Part shown: one piece after another, positions 1-8,121 of the stretch
Layout: the number at the start of each line of letters is the position of its first letter
Numbering within the stretch: the stretch's first letter is position 1
Source: Bog-473 sp963717455
Lineage (GTDB): Bacteria; Actinomycetota; Acidimicrobiia; Acidimicrobiales; RAAP-2
NCBI GenBank assembly: GCA_963717455.1
Contig: OY970336.1
Location: forward strand, 1,922,001 to 1,986,000
Reading direction: 5' to 3'
Length of the DNA stretch: 64,000 nt
The notes under the pieces: generated by a model
Databases searched by the model: none
Seen by the model: only the letters and a program-made list of their open reading frames with translations
Told to the model about the DNA's origin: nothing
Program-made: the position numbers and the translations under genes

Positions 1-405
1 GCGCTCGAACCCGGCCTTGACGGCGGCCGCGTCCAGGGTGGTGCCGTTCGAGTAGACGAGGCCCGGGCGAATGGTGATGTCGAGGGTGCTTGGGTTGGTC
101 ACCGTGACGGCGGACGCCAGGTCAGGCACATACGACCCGCTCGTCGTTTCGCGGAGGAGTCCGGCATAAATCGGCCAGTCGTAGGCGAAGCAGCAGGCCG
201 AGCTGGTGAACTGGACGGGGTCGAACTCAATGGGCTGGATGGCCTCGGAGAGGTCGTACCCGGTCGTCAGGTTGCCGTAATTGCCGCCCGAGGCGGCCCC
301 GGCGGTCGCGCCGCCGGCCACCAGTACCTGGGCACTCAGCATCAGACCGACGGCCATCACGGCCGTGGTGATGCGCCGGGCCCCGGTTCCCCGCTTGATC
401 TTCAT
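1..405 (-). CDS. ABC transporter substrate-binding protein, family 5 (N-terminal part)
   Basis: This is the N-terminal 135 codons of an extracytoplasmic peptide/nickel/opine-type binding protein (SBP family 5). The gene runs off the left edge. The start is ATG at 405. Residues 1-40 form a Sec-type signal peptide with a KIKRG basic start, a hydrophobic core around TTAVMAVGLML and a small-residue AGGATAGAA cleavage region. The mature part contains the family-typical stretches QPIEFDP and TIRPGLVYSNG, the latter matching the conserved 'l.....fsdG' segment. It is transcribed divergently from the importer membrane and ATPase genes that begin at 852, so it probably supplies their substrate specificity. 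The ligand cannot be read from this fragment. Confidence 0.85.
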   Translation of the reverse strand, partial: MKIKRGTGARRITTAVMAVGLMLSAQVLVAGGATAGAASGGNYGNLTTGYDLSEAIQPIEFDPVQFTSSACCFAYDWPIYAGLLRETTSGSYVPDLASAVTVTNPSTLDITIRPGLVYSNGTTLDAAAVKAGFER

Positions 406-851
406 CGTGGCAGCTCAACTTTCTGGTTGGGACGCGGGTGGAACAACCCGGTGTGATGACGAGGCCATACCGGCGGCAGCGTCGGCCACTGGTGGCGGTG
501 AGCGAGTCGCGATGGGGCCCGCCTCGGCGTGCTCCTGCGAGCAGGACGTGATCGCGTCAACTTCCCCCCGTTCCCCCGCGTTGCCTTGCCGGGGCACGAG
601 TGACAACGCCGTGTCACTCTGATGCGGCCCTACCTCAATCCCCGTCAGCTTGCCCGGAAGTCACACGATTGTCCAGTATTCGACATGAAGAGGAAAATGC
701 TCAGCGCCCTTTCCTCATCCTCGGGAACTCCGGGTGGATGAGTTCACCGCTCCGTCCATAAGAACTCGCCCCTGAGTAGGATGCGCAGCGCTGCCACATC
801 GGCAGGGTGGTCAGGCGGTACACGACAGCGAAGGGCTGCCAGGGGAGTCGA
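406..851. other. Divergent intergenic region (446 bp)
   Basis: This gap separates the binding-protein gene (leftward) from the permease gene (rightward), so it must hold promoters for both. I see no convincing coding frame. The one clear element is a 20-bp perfect palindrome at 599-618, listed separately. No good -35/-10 pair could be picked by eye. Confidence 0.6.
599..618. promoter_or_regulatory. 20-bp palindromic operator candidate
   Basis: The sequence AGTGACAACGCCGTGTCACT has two perfect 7-bp arms (AGTGACA/TGTCACT) around a 6-bp spacer. It lies in the divergent region, about 195 bp upstream of the binding-protein start and 234 bp upstream of the permease start. The geometry suits a dimeric GntR-, TetR- or MarR-type regulator acting on the importer, but no regulator gene is visible nearby. 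Confidence 0.5.
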
Positions 852-1799
852 GTGGGCAGGTTGGTCCTACGACGTCTGCTGAGCATCATTCCGGTGTTGC
901 TCATCGTGTCCTTCGCCATCTTCTTTTTGTTGGCGCTCGTCCCCGGCGACCCGGCGGTCACCCTGGCGGGCGGCGTGAGTGCCACGCCGGCGGAGATTGC
1001 CCGGGTCAGGGCGCAGCTGCATCTGAACGATCCGTTGCTCGTCCAGTACTGGCACTGGCTCACCGGAGCGGTACGGGGCGATCTCGGAACCTCGCTCTCC
1101 AGCGGCCAGTCGGTGAGCCAGCAGATCGCCGCCCGATTCCCGGTGACCTTCGGCCTCGTGGTGGCCTCGGCTGTCGTGTCCCTCTTCGTCGGCATCCCTC
1201 TGGGCATCCTGTCCGGGGTCCGGCCCGGGGGAAGCGTCGACGGCGGCACCCGGACCTTCTCCACGTTGGGGTTGGCCGTGCCGAGCTTCTGGCTCGCCAT
1301 CATCTTGGTGTCGATCTTCGCCGTGCACTGGAAGATCTTTCCGCCCACCGGCTACACCGCCATCACAGCGTCGTTCAGCGGCTGGCTCACCGACATCACC
1401 CTCCCGGCCGTGACACTGGGCCTGTTGGTGGGGGCGACGCTGGCCCGCCAACTGCGGGCCTCGCTCATCGACGTCCTCGATACGCCCTATGTCCGCACGG
1501 CCTGGGCCAAAGGCGGGACCCGCCGGTCGGTGCTGTTCGGCCATGCGCTCAAGAACGCCTCGATGCCGGTGGTGACGATCTTCGGAATTCAGATCGGGTA
1601 CCTGCTCGGTGGCGCCGTGATCGTGGAGCAGATCTTTGCGCTGCCGGGCCTCGGGCCCTACATGCTGAGCGGCATCACCGACCACGACCTGCCGGTGGTG
1701 CAGGGGGTGGCGATCATCTTCGTCCTCTTCCAGATGACGATGAGCCTTCTGGTTGACATCAGCTATGGGTACCTGAATCCGAAGGTACGGGTGGCGTGA
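852..1799 (+). CDS. Peptide/opine-type ABC transporter permease, DppB family
   Basis: A 315-residue inner-membrane permease that forms one half of the translocation channel of an oligopeptide-class importer. GTG at 852 was chosen because AGGGGA sits 5 nt upstream; an in-frame codon at 807 would add 15 unconserved residues. The N-terminal helix is followed by LALVPGDPA, typical of DppB/OppB. The EAA-type cytoplasmic loop is seen at YVRTAWAKGGTRRSVLFGHA, and VIVEQIFALPGLG is diagnostic of the family. Its stop overlaps the GTG of the next gene (GTGA), so translation is coupled to the fused permease-ATPase. Family assignment is secure; the substrate is unknown. Confidence 0.92.
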   Translation: MGRLVLRRLLSIIPVLLIVSFAIFFLLALVPGDPAVTLAGGVSATPAEIARVRAQLHLNDPLLVQYWHWLTGAVRGDLGTSLSSGQSVSQQIAARFPVTFGLVVASAVVSLFVGIPLGILSGVRPGGSVDGGTRTFSTLGLAVPSFWLAIILVSIFAVHWKIFPPTGYTAITASFSGWLTDITLPAVTLGLLVGATLARQLRASLIDVLDTPYVRTAWAKGGTRRSVLFGHALKNASMPVVTIFGIQIGYLLGGAVIVEQIFALPGLGPYMLSGITDHDLPVVQGVAIIFVLFQMTMSLLVDISYGYLNPKVRVA

Positions 1800-3829
1800 C
1801 AGCCGTTCCCGGTGACCTCGGCGTGACGGGGAACGACCGCCGTTCGCCGCGCAGGTGGATGGCGGAGCACCGCCGGATGCAGCGGTTCCTGCTCAACGCC
1901 GGCGTCCTCTTGTCGATCGCCTGGCTGCTGCTCATGATCGTTTTCGCTTTCTTTGCCTCGTTCATCGCGCCCTACGACCCCAACGCTCAGAACCTGGCCC
2001 AGCCCTCGGCCGGGATCAGCGCCAGTCACTGGCTCGGGACCGACGACGTGGGGCGCGACGTGCTCTCTCGTCTCATCTATGGCGCCCAAAGCTCCATGCA
2101 GGTGACATTCGAGACGGTGGCCCTTGCCCTGGTCCTGGCGCTGATCATCGGCCTTGTGGCCGGGTTCCGAGGTGGCCGGCTCGACTACATCCTGATGCGG
2201 GGCGCCGACGCCGGCCTCGCCTTCCCGCCCCTCGTGCTGGCTCTGGCCGTCGTCGCTGTCGTCGGAACATCGGTGAACGACGTTGCCCTGGCGCTAGCGC
2301 TGGTCTTCGCACCGGGCTTCGCCCGCTTCATCCGCGGGCAGACCCTGGCCGTGAAGGAAGAATCCTTTGTCGAGGCCTCGACCTCAATCGGCTCGCCTCC
2401 CACCCGCATCGTCATCGCGCGGATCCTCCCCAACGTCATGACCGGGCTCGTGGTCGGGATCGCCATCGCCCTCGGCTCCGCCCTGCTGGCCGAATCCGGA
2501 CTCGCCTTCCTGGGCCTCGGACCGCCTCCGCCTTCGGCCAGCTGGGGCGCCATGGTCCAGGAGGCCTACGACACCTCGCTCTTCACCCACCCGTGGTCTA
2601 TCGTCCCGGCCGGTCTCACCATTGTCCTGACGGTGCTGGCCTTCAACACGATCGGTGACTCCCTACGCGACACGATCAGCGGGGCGACGATTCGGTCGCG
2701 TCGCCAGCGCGGGGTCAAACGCCAACGAGGGATCACCGCGGTGGCTCGCCCCGCTCAGCCCACACCGGGTGAAGCGGTGTCCCAGGCCAGTGGCCACCGG
2801 GCGCTCCTGGAGGTCCGTGACCTGTGCATCGAGTTCGAGACCGACGCGGGCCGGGTGCGGGTGGTGGACGACGTGTCCTTCGACGTCGCGGCGGGCAAGA
2901 TCGTCGGGCTGGTGGGTGAGTCGGGCTGTGGCAAGACCGTCAGCTCGCTCGCCGTCCTGCGCCTCCTCCCCTCACCGCCGGCCCAGATCGTCGGGGGGTC
3001 CATCCGCTTCGAGGGGCGTGACCTGCTCGACACGGACTTCGACGAACTGCGACGGATCCGCGGGCGCGACATCGCCATGGTCTTCCAGGATCCGTTGGCC
3101 AGCCTGGACCCGTCGTTCACCGTCGGGTATCAGCTGGTGGAGGCGATCCGGCTCCACGAAAAGCTCAGCCGATCCGCTGCCCGGGACCGCGCGGCCAGGC
3201 TGCTCGAGAGTGTGCACATTCCCGACCCAGCGCAGCGCCTTTCCGCCTACCCGCACCAGCTGTCGGGAGGGATGCGCCAGCGGGTGATGATCGCCATGGC
3301 CCTCAGCTGCTACCCGCGCCTGCTCATCGCCGACGAGCCGACGACGGCGCTGGACGTGACCGTCCAGGCACAGATCGTCGAGCTCCTCAACGAACTTCGC
3401 GAGACCCACGACCTGGCCGTGCTGTTCGTCACCCACGACCTGGCTCTGATCTCCGAGCTCTCCGACGAGGTCACGGTGATGTACGCCGGCCAGGTGGTCG
3501 AGCACGCCGCCACGGCTGATCTCTTCGCCCGCCCTCGTCATCCCTACACGGCAGCCCTCCTGGCGGCCTCCCCGGGCATCCGTGGCCCGGCAGACCGTCA
3601 AGCGCTGATCGCCGGCCAGGTTCCCCAGGCGGGACAGTTCCCGCCGGGGTGCCGGTTCCATCCGCGCTGCGCCTATGCCGAGGACGCTTGTCGGGGCGAA
3701 CCCGTCCTCCTGGCCGCGGCAGGCCGGGATCGCCAGAGCCGGTGTCGGCGACTGGAGGAGCTCAGCCTGCCGGGCGTTGGATCCGACGTGGCGACCAGGC
3801 TCGGCGCCGACCCGGTGGGGATCCAGTGA
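1796..3829 (+). CDS. Fused ABC permease (DppC-like) and ATPase (DppD-like)
   Basis: A 677-residue protein that combines two normally separate importer subunits. Residues about 1-300 are a DppC-type permease: an N-terminal helix, then LGTDDVGRDVLSR, an EAA loop around FVEASTSIGSPPTRIVIA, and ESGLAFLGLGPPPPSASWG. After a basic, Pro/Ala-rich linker at about 300-335, residues about 340-660 are a full OppD/DppD ATPase. This has Walker A GESGCGKT, the Q-loop FQDPLASLDP, the signature LSGGMRQRV, Walker B LLIADEPTTALDV, the H-loop VTHD and the oligopeptide C-terminal cysteine region PGCRFHPRCAYA. It starts with GTG overlapping the upstream stop and ends in a GTGA overlap with the next ATPase gene. 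Such fusions are known but uncommon. Confidence 0.9.
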   Translation: MTAVPGDLGVTGNDRRSPRRWMAEHRRMQRFLLNAGVLLSIAWLLLMIVFAFFASFIAPYDPNAQNLAQPSAGISASHWLGTDDVGRDVLSRLIYGAQSSMQVTFETVALALVLALIIGLVAGFRGGRLDYILMRGADAGLAFPPLVLALAVVAVVGTSVNDVALALALVFAPGFARFIRGQTLAVKEESFVEASTSIGSPPTRIVIARILPNVMTGLVVGIAIALGSALLAESGLAFLGLGPPPPSASWGAMVQEAYDTSLFTHPWSIVPAGLTIVLTVLAFNTIGDSLRDTISGATIRSRRQRGVKRQRGITAVARPAQPTPGEAVSQASGHRALLEVRDLCIEFETDAGRVRVVDDVSFDVAAGKIVGLVGESGCGKTVSSLAVLRLLPSPPAQIVGGSIRFEGRDLLDTDFDELRRIRGRDIAMVFQDPLASLDPSFTVGYQLVEAIRLHEKLSRSAARDRAARLLESVHIPDPAQRLSAYPHQLSGGMRQRVMIAMALSCYPRLLIADEPTTALDVTVQAQIVELLNELRETHDLAVLFVTHDLALISELSDEVTVMYAGQVVEHAATADLFARPRHPYTAALLAASPGIRGPADRQALIAGQVPQAGQFPPGCRFHPRCAYAEDACRGEPVLLAAAGRDRQSRCRRLEELSLPGVGSDVATRLGADPVGIQ

Positions 3830-4875
3830 CGAGTGATCTCGAAACAGCTTCGGCTTCGGCGCCCAACGATGAGGCCGTGGCCCAGCTCGTCGGCGTGTCC
3901 TGTGATTTCTCGGTCCGCCTTCCCGGCCGGGGCAAGGGGACGGTGCACGCCGTCGACGACGTGGATCTCACCGTGGTCCACGGAAGGACGCTCGGACTCG
4001 TCGGTGAGAGCGGCTCGGGCAAGTCGACTCTGGCCCGCCTGCTGTTGCGTCTCATCAGCCCCACGTCTGGGCAGGTTGTGCTCGGCGGCAACGACATCAC
4101 CCACGTCACCGGGGCGCGTCTGCGGGCCTTGCGCCGAAGGATGCAGCTGGTCTTCCAGGATCCCTATTCCTCCTTTGATCCGCTCGCCACCATCGGATCG
4201 AGTGTGGGCGAGGCGCTGATTGTCCACACAGAGCTGGGACGCGCGGATCGTGAGCAACGGACGGCTGAACTGCTCGACCAGGTCCGCCTCCCAGCGTCCT
4301 TCGCCCGTCGCCGCCCTCGCGAGGTCTCCGGCGGTCAATTGCAACGGGCGGCCATCGCACGAGCCCTGGCCACCGACCCCGAGCTGCTGGCGCTGGACGA
4401 GCCGCTCAGCTCACTTGACGTCGCGACCCAGGTGCAGATCGTCGACCTCCTGGGCGACCTCCAGGACCGCTTGGGGATCGCCTATCTGTTCATCTCTCAC
4501 GACCTCAATCTCGTGCGCTCCCTCAGCCACCGAGTGGCGGTGATGTACCTCGGACGCATCGTCGAGGAAGGACCGGTCGAAGAGCTCTTCGGCTCGGCCC
4601 GTCATCCGTACACCCAGGCCCTCCTCTCCGCCTCGCCCAGCATCGACCCGGCCCGACGACGGTTGCGGATCGTCCTGGAGGGCGACATTCCTTCTCCCAT
4701 GAACCCCCCCAGTGGCTGTCACTTCCGGACCCGCTGTCGCCACGCCATGGAGGTGTGTGCAGTCGAGGAGCCGATGACCACCGAGGTCGGCGGGCTGACC
4801 GTCCGTTGCCACCTCATGGACCCGGCCCGTCACCAGGTCCCCGGGTCCTCGGGCTCATCCGATCAAGGAACCTGA
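3826..4875 (+). CDS. Oligopeptide-class ABC transporter ATPase, DppF family
   Basis: A 349-residue ATPase, the second nucleotide-binding subunit of the importer, expected to pair with the ATPase half of the upstream fusion. Visible motifs are Walker A GESGSGKST, FQDPYSSFDP, signature VSGGQLQRA, Walker B LLALDEPLSSLDV, ISHD at the H-loop, and the C-terminal SGCHFRTRCRHA motif of OppF/DppF. The GTG start at 3826 shares bases with the previous TGA, so the three genes form one translationally coupled operon. About 218 bp of non-coding sequence separates it from the next operon. Confidence 0.92.
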   Translation: MTSDLETASASAPNDEAVAQLVGVSCDFSVRLPGRGKGTVHAVDDVDLTVVHGRTLGLVGESGSGKSTLARLLLRLISPTSGQVVLGGNDITHVTGARLRALRRRMQLVFQDPYSSFDPLATIGSSVGEALIVHTELGRADREQRTAELLDQVRLPASFARRRPREVSGGQLQRAAIARALATDPELLALDEPLSSLDVATQVQIVDLLGDLQDRLGIAYLFISHDLNLVRSLSHRVAVMYLGRIVEEGPVEELFGSARHPYTQALLSASPSIDPARRRLRIVLEGDIPSPMNPPSGCHFRTRCRHAMEVCAVEEPMTTEVGGLTVRCHLMDPARHQVPGSSGSSDQGT

Positions 4876-5093
4876 GCAAAGACGAGCGAGGGTCGAGGAA
4901 GCTGGCAACGCCCACGAAGTAGGACGCCTTCCCCTCCCGTCGCACCACCTGTTCGTCGGTACAGGCGCGATCGACGCGATGAGCCAGGTCTGAGGCGAGC
5001 GGGGGACCGCCTATTGGGACGGACGCGGGCGCGACATCTAGCGTGACCATGGCAGCACCGTTCACACACCCGGCCGACTGAAACGAGGAACAC

Positions 5094-5537
5094 ATGGCCC
5101 GTGTCCCCATTGAGGAGGGGTTCTTCCGGATCCCCGAGGACCCGGCGGAGCAGCCGCGCCTGCTCGGGAGCCGCTGCCCGGCCTGCGGCGAGGTGTTCTT
5201 CCCGCGGCGCCTCGTGTGCGCCGCGTGCCTGCACGAGGGCACGGAGGACACGGAGCTGTCGACGTCGGGGACCATCTACACCTGGACCTACTGTCACGTG
5301 CCCCTGTTCGGCAAGAAGGACGCCGACGTCTCGGGGTACGGCGTGGCCCAGATCGACCTACCAGAAGGTCCACGGGTGCAGTCGATCCTCTCGGGTGTGC
5401 GCGAGGACTTCGCCATCGGCAGGCAGGTGGAGATCGATCTCGAGACCCTGCGGCACGACGCCGACGGCAACGAGGTCGTCATCTATCGCTTCCGTCCGGC
5501 CGGCGCACCGGCGTCGAGCAGCGGAGCCGGATCGTGA
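5094..5537 (+). CDS. DUF35 zinc-ribbon/OB-fold protein
   Basis: A 147-residue two-domain protein. The N-terminal rubredoxin-like zinc ribbon has CPAC at about residues 29-32 and CAAC at about 42-45. A C-terminal OB-fold (about 55-140) contains the GTIYTWTYCH and GYGVAQIDLPEG stretches typical of DUF35. Proteins of this family partner with thiolase-fold enzymes such as acetyl-CoA acetyltransferases or the steroid side-chain aldolase Ltp2. The gene overlaps the thiolase-like gene by a GTGA junction, which strongly suggests the same stable pairing here. The start is ATG at 5094, preceded by a purine-rich GAAACGAGGAA stretch. Confidence 0.9.
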   Translation: MARVPIEEGFFRIPEDPAEQPRLLGSRCPACGEVFFPRRLVCAACLHEGTEDTELSTSGTIYTWTYCHVPLFGKKDADVSGYGVAQIDLPEGPRVQSILSGVREDFAIGRQVEIDLETLRHDADGNEVVIYRFRPAGAPASSSGAGS

Positions 5538-6709
5538 CCGGGGGCCTGCGCTTCGACGGCGTGGCGGTCGTCGGCGTCGGCATGGTGCGCTTCGGGATGT
5601 TCCGCGACACGCCGATCGCCCACCTGGCGCGCGACGCCGGGCTTCTGGCCCTGCACGACGCCGGGATGAGCCTGGCCGACGTCGACGAGGCGTTCGTCGG
5701 CTACATCCAGCCGGCCTCGATGCTGGGCATCAAGGCCATGAAGGAGCTCGGGCTGACCGGTCTCCCGGTGACCCACATCGAGAACGCGTCGGCCACCGGG
5801 CTTGTCGCGTTCCGCGACGCCGCCTGGGCGGTGTCGTCGGGACGGGCGGACGTGGCCATGGCACTCGGCTTCGACAAGTTCACGGACATGACCACCGGTC
5901 GGGGCCGAGGAGCCGGGCGCGACCAGATCGACGCGCCCATCCTGCCGGCCGCCTACTTCGCCCTGTGGGCGCAGCGGCGGATGTACGAGCGGGGCACCAC
6001 GGCCGAGCACTTCGCCACCATCGCGGCGAAGAACTGGAATTACGGGGCGACCTGCCCGACCGCCCACCGGCGCTCGGACCACATCGTCTCCGCCGAGGAG
6101 GTCCTGGCGGCCCGGATGGTGGCCGAGCCCCTCACCACCATGATGTGCTGCCCACCCGACGACGGCGCGGCATGCGTGATCCTGGCCCGGGAGGACCTGG
6201 TGCGGGAACGCCAGCCGGGTCGGCCGCTCGTGCGGGCGCTGGCCTCAGCGCTCACCTCGGAGACCTACACGCCCGGGCACACATTCGTCGGCCCGGTCGT
6301 CGGGCCGTCGGCCATGACGCGTGCGACGGCGGAGCAGTGCTACGAGGCCGCCGGGCTCGGTCCCGAGGACGTCAGCGTGGCCTACTGCCACGACGCCTTC
6401 GTGAATGAGGAGCTCGAGTACTACGAGCTCCTCGGGTTCTGCGCCGAGGGCGAAGGAGAGAAGCTCGTCGCCGAGGGCGCCACCGGGCCGGGCGGGCGCA
6501 TCCCGTTCAACACCGACGGGGGATTGCTCGCCCGCGGCCACCCCGGCGGGCCGACCGGGCTGGCCATGGTCCACGAGGCTGTGCTCCAACTCCGGGGCGA
6601 GGCGGAGGGCCGGCAGGTCGAGAGCGCCCGGGTGGCGCTCACCCACCTCGTCGGCGGGGGCAGCATCGCCACCGTCAACCTGCTGCGTACCGAAGGGAGG
6701 GCACCATGA
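5534..6709 (+). CDS. Thiolase-superfamily protein lacking the catalytic Cys (SCP2/Ltp2-like)
   Basis: A 391-residue thiolase-fold protein of the lipid-transfer/SCP2 thiolase branch. The segment that normally carries the nucleophile (E-N-N-C-A-T-G) reads ENASATG, so Ser86 replaces Cys. The C-terminal Cys motif is also gone (HLVGGGSIATVN). The GHP motif is kept near residue 336, and an HDAF-NEELEYYELLG segment matches the HDCF-NE region of SCP2 thiolases. Loss of both cysteines together with a fused-reading DUF35 partner is the hallmark of Ltp2-type aldolases, which cleave a beta-hydroxyacyl-CoA side chain by retro-aldol reaction. An aldolase or other non-thiolytic role is therefore inferred. 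GTG at 5534 overlaps the DUF35 stop. Confidence 0.85.
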   Translation: MTGGLRFDGVAVVGVGMVRFGMFRDTPIAHLARDAGLLALHDAGMSLADVDEAFVGYIQPASMLGIKAMKELGLTGLPVTHIENASATGLVAFRDAAWAVSSGRADVAMALGFDKFTDMTTGRGRGAGRDQIDAPILPAAYFALWAQRRMYERGTTAEHFATIAAKNWNYGATCPTAHRRSDHIVSAEEVLAARMVAEPLTTMMCCPPDDGAACVILAREDLVRERQPGRPLVRALASALTSETYTPGHTFVGPVVGPSAMTRATAEQCYEAAGLGPEDVSVAYCHDAFVNEELEYYELLGFCAEGEGEKLVAEGATGPGGRIPFNTDGGLLARGHPGGPTGLAMVHEAVLQLRGEAEGRQVESARVALTHLVGGGSIATVNLLRTEGRAP

Positions 6710-7086
6710 GCACGAGCGAGGAGCGCCGCGCGGCGGGCCGGGAGATCCAGGGCCAGCTGTGGCCGGCCACCCGATCCGGCCCGACCGGGCAGTTCCCGGC
6801 GGCCAGGCTGGCCCCGGACTTCTTCGACCACGTCCAGCAGAGCGCATTCGGCGACATCTGGACGCGACCGGGCCTGCCCGTGCGCGACCGCTCGCTGATC
6901 ACCGTGGCCGTGCTCGCCGCGCTCGGCCAGACCGAGGAGCTGCGGGCCCACCTGGCCGGGGCCCGCAACGTCGGCATCGAGCGGGACGAACTGGTCGAGG
7001 TCCTCATGCACATCTCGATCTACGCCGGAGTGCCCGCCACCAACGCCGCACTGCGGGTGGCGGCCGACGTGCTGGGCGAGGACTGA
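6706..7086 (+). CDS. Carboxymuconolactone decarboxylase-like protein
   Basis: A 126-residue all-helical protein of the CMD/AhpD superfamily. It contains the PcaC-type core: DIWTRPGLPVRDRSLITVAV, then an ELRAHLAGARNVGIERDEL segment and HISIYAGVPATNAAL. The CxxC of AhpD peroxidases is absent, so a decarboxylase/lyase or non-redox role is favoured. ATG at 6706 overlaps the thiolase-like stop (ATGA), making this the third gene of the operon. Its substrate is not known; the context suggests ring or side-chain catabolism of a CoA-linked compound. Confidence 0.85.
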   Translation: MSTSEERRAAGREIQGQLWPATRSGPTGQFPAARLAPDFFDHVQQSAFGDIWTRPGLPVRDRSLITVAVLAALGQTEELRAHLAGARNVGIERDELVEVLMHISIYAGVPATNAALRVAADVLGED

Positions 7087-7092
7087 GCGCGC

Positions 7093-7117
7093 CGGCGCAA
7101 GGCCTGCGCTTGCGCCG
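7093..7117. terminator. Bidirectional terminator hairpin between convergent genes
   Basis: CGGCGCAAG and CTTGCGCCG form a perfect 9-bp stem around a 7-nt loop. It sits in the 37-bp gap between the rightward CMD-like gene and the leftward dehydrogenase gene, so it can serve both. No U-tract follows on either strand, as is common in actinobacteria. Confidence 0.75.
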
Positions 7118-7123
7118 TTCGGG

Positions 7124-8017
7124 CTACGGGCGGTCGACGGGATCGGGGCCCCAGCGCAGCGTCACGTCGGCGTGCTCCTCGGCCAACGCGACGAGCTCGC
7201 TCCAATCGGCGTCACCCAGCCCCTGGGCGACCGCCTGTGCGAGGACGTCGTGCACTGCCGACGCGACCGGAGTGGGGACGCCCAGGGTGGCGCCCGTCTC
7301 GACGATCAGCCCGGCATCCTTGGCCGCCAGAGCGAGGGCGAACTGCGTGGGCCGGCCCCGCACGTCGATCGTCTCGACCTGGCGGTCGAGATAGAAGTTC
7401 GACGCCCCGGCGGTGCGCAGGATCTCCACCGCGTCACGGACCTCGATCCCCGCCTTGGCCGCCATCGACAGGCCCTCGAGGCTTACCCACGTGGTCGTGA
7501 AGGCAATGAGGCTGTTGAGCAGCTTCATCGTGTTGCCCAGGCCGAGACCCCCGACGTGGAACGTCGCGCGCCCAAGGGGTTCCAGCACCGGTCGGACCCG
7601 GGCCACGGGTTCGGTGTCGCCGCCGATCATGAACACGAGCATCCGGCGCTCGGCACCGATGGCCCCGCCCGTCAGGGGCGCCTCGACGAGAGAGTGGCCT
7701 GAGCCGGCCAAGTGGTCACCGAGCTCGCGAACTCGGGCGGGACTGTTGGTGGACAGGTCGACGAGCACCGAGCCGGGCTTGGCCGCAGTGGCCCAGCCGG
7801 TGGCAACCGCGGCGACGGCATCGGGCGTCGGCAGCGAGAGCAGGGCGATGTCGGTGGCGCGGGCCACCGAGCCGACGTCCCCGGCAGCCGACGCACCTCT
7901 CACCGCGTCGGCGAGCGACGCGTCGAGATCGTGCACCGTCACCTCGTGGCCGTCGGCCACCAGGTTTGCCGCGATCGCGCCGCCGATGTTGCCCAACCCG
8001 ATCACGCCGATCTGCAT
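7124..8017 (-). CDS. 3-hydroxyisobutyrate dehydrogenase-family NAD(P)-dependent oxidoreductase
   Basis: A 297-residue beta-hydroxyacid dehydrogenase. The N-terminal Rossmann domain begins GVIGLGNIGGAIA (residues 4-16), with D30 after the second strand suggesting NAD preference. The substrate loop APLTGG at 113-118 corresponds to the family APVSGG motif. The catalytic lysine is K165 in GNTMKLLNSL. The C-terminal half is the helical dimerisation domain with KDAGLIVETGATLGVPTP. GGAGGG lies just upstream of the ATG at 8017. It faces the aldolase/CMD operon across a shared terminator and runs away from the amidohydrolase gene, so it probably oxidises a hydroxyacid in the same catabolic programme; the substrate is unproven. 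Confidence 0.88.
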   Translation of the reverse strand: MQIGVIGLGNIGGAIAANLVADGHEVTVHDLDASLADAVRGASAAGDVGSVARATDIALLSLPTPDAVAAVATGWATAAKPGSVLVDLSTNSPARVRELGDHLAGSGHSLVEAPLTGGAIGAERRMLVFMIGGDTEPVARVRPVLEPLGRATFHVGGLGLGNTMKLLNSLIAFTTTWVSLEGLSMAAKAGIEVRDAVEILRTAGASNFYLDRQVETIDVRGRPTQFALALAAKDAGLIVETGATLGVPTPVASAVHDVLAQAVAQGLGDADWSELVALAEEHADVTLRWGPDPVDRP

Positions 8018-8121
8018 CGTCCCTCCGCACTGTCCCGAACGCCCTGCCCGAGCCCTGAGCGCTCGTCGGGTCGAAGCGTATAGTGGGAGCGACTCGAGCG
8101 TCGGGGACTGGGGGGTCGATC

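Noticed and set aside
4814..5275. Leftward frame over the gap between the two operons
   Set aside because: A short stretch (EQVVRREGKASYFVGVASF) looks protein-like, but no family was recognised and the frame covers the DUF35 gene on the other strand.
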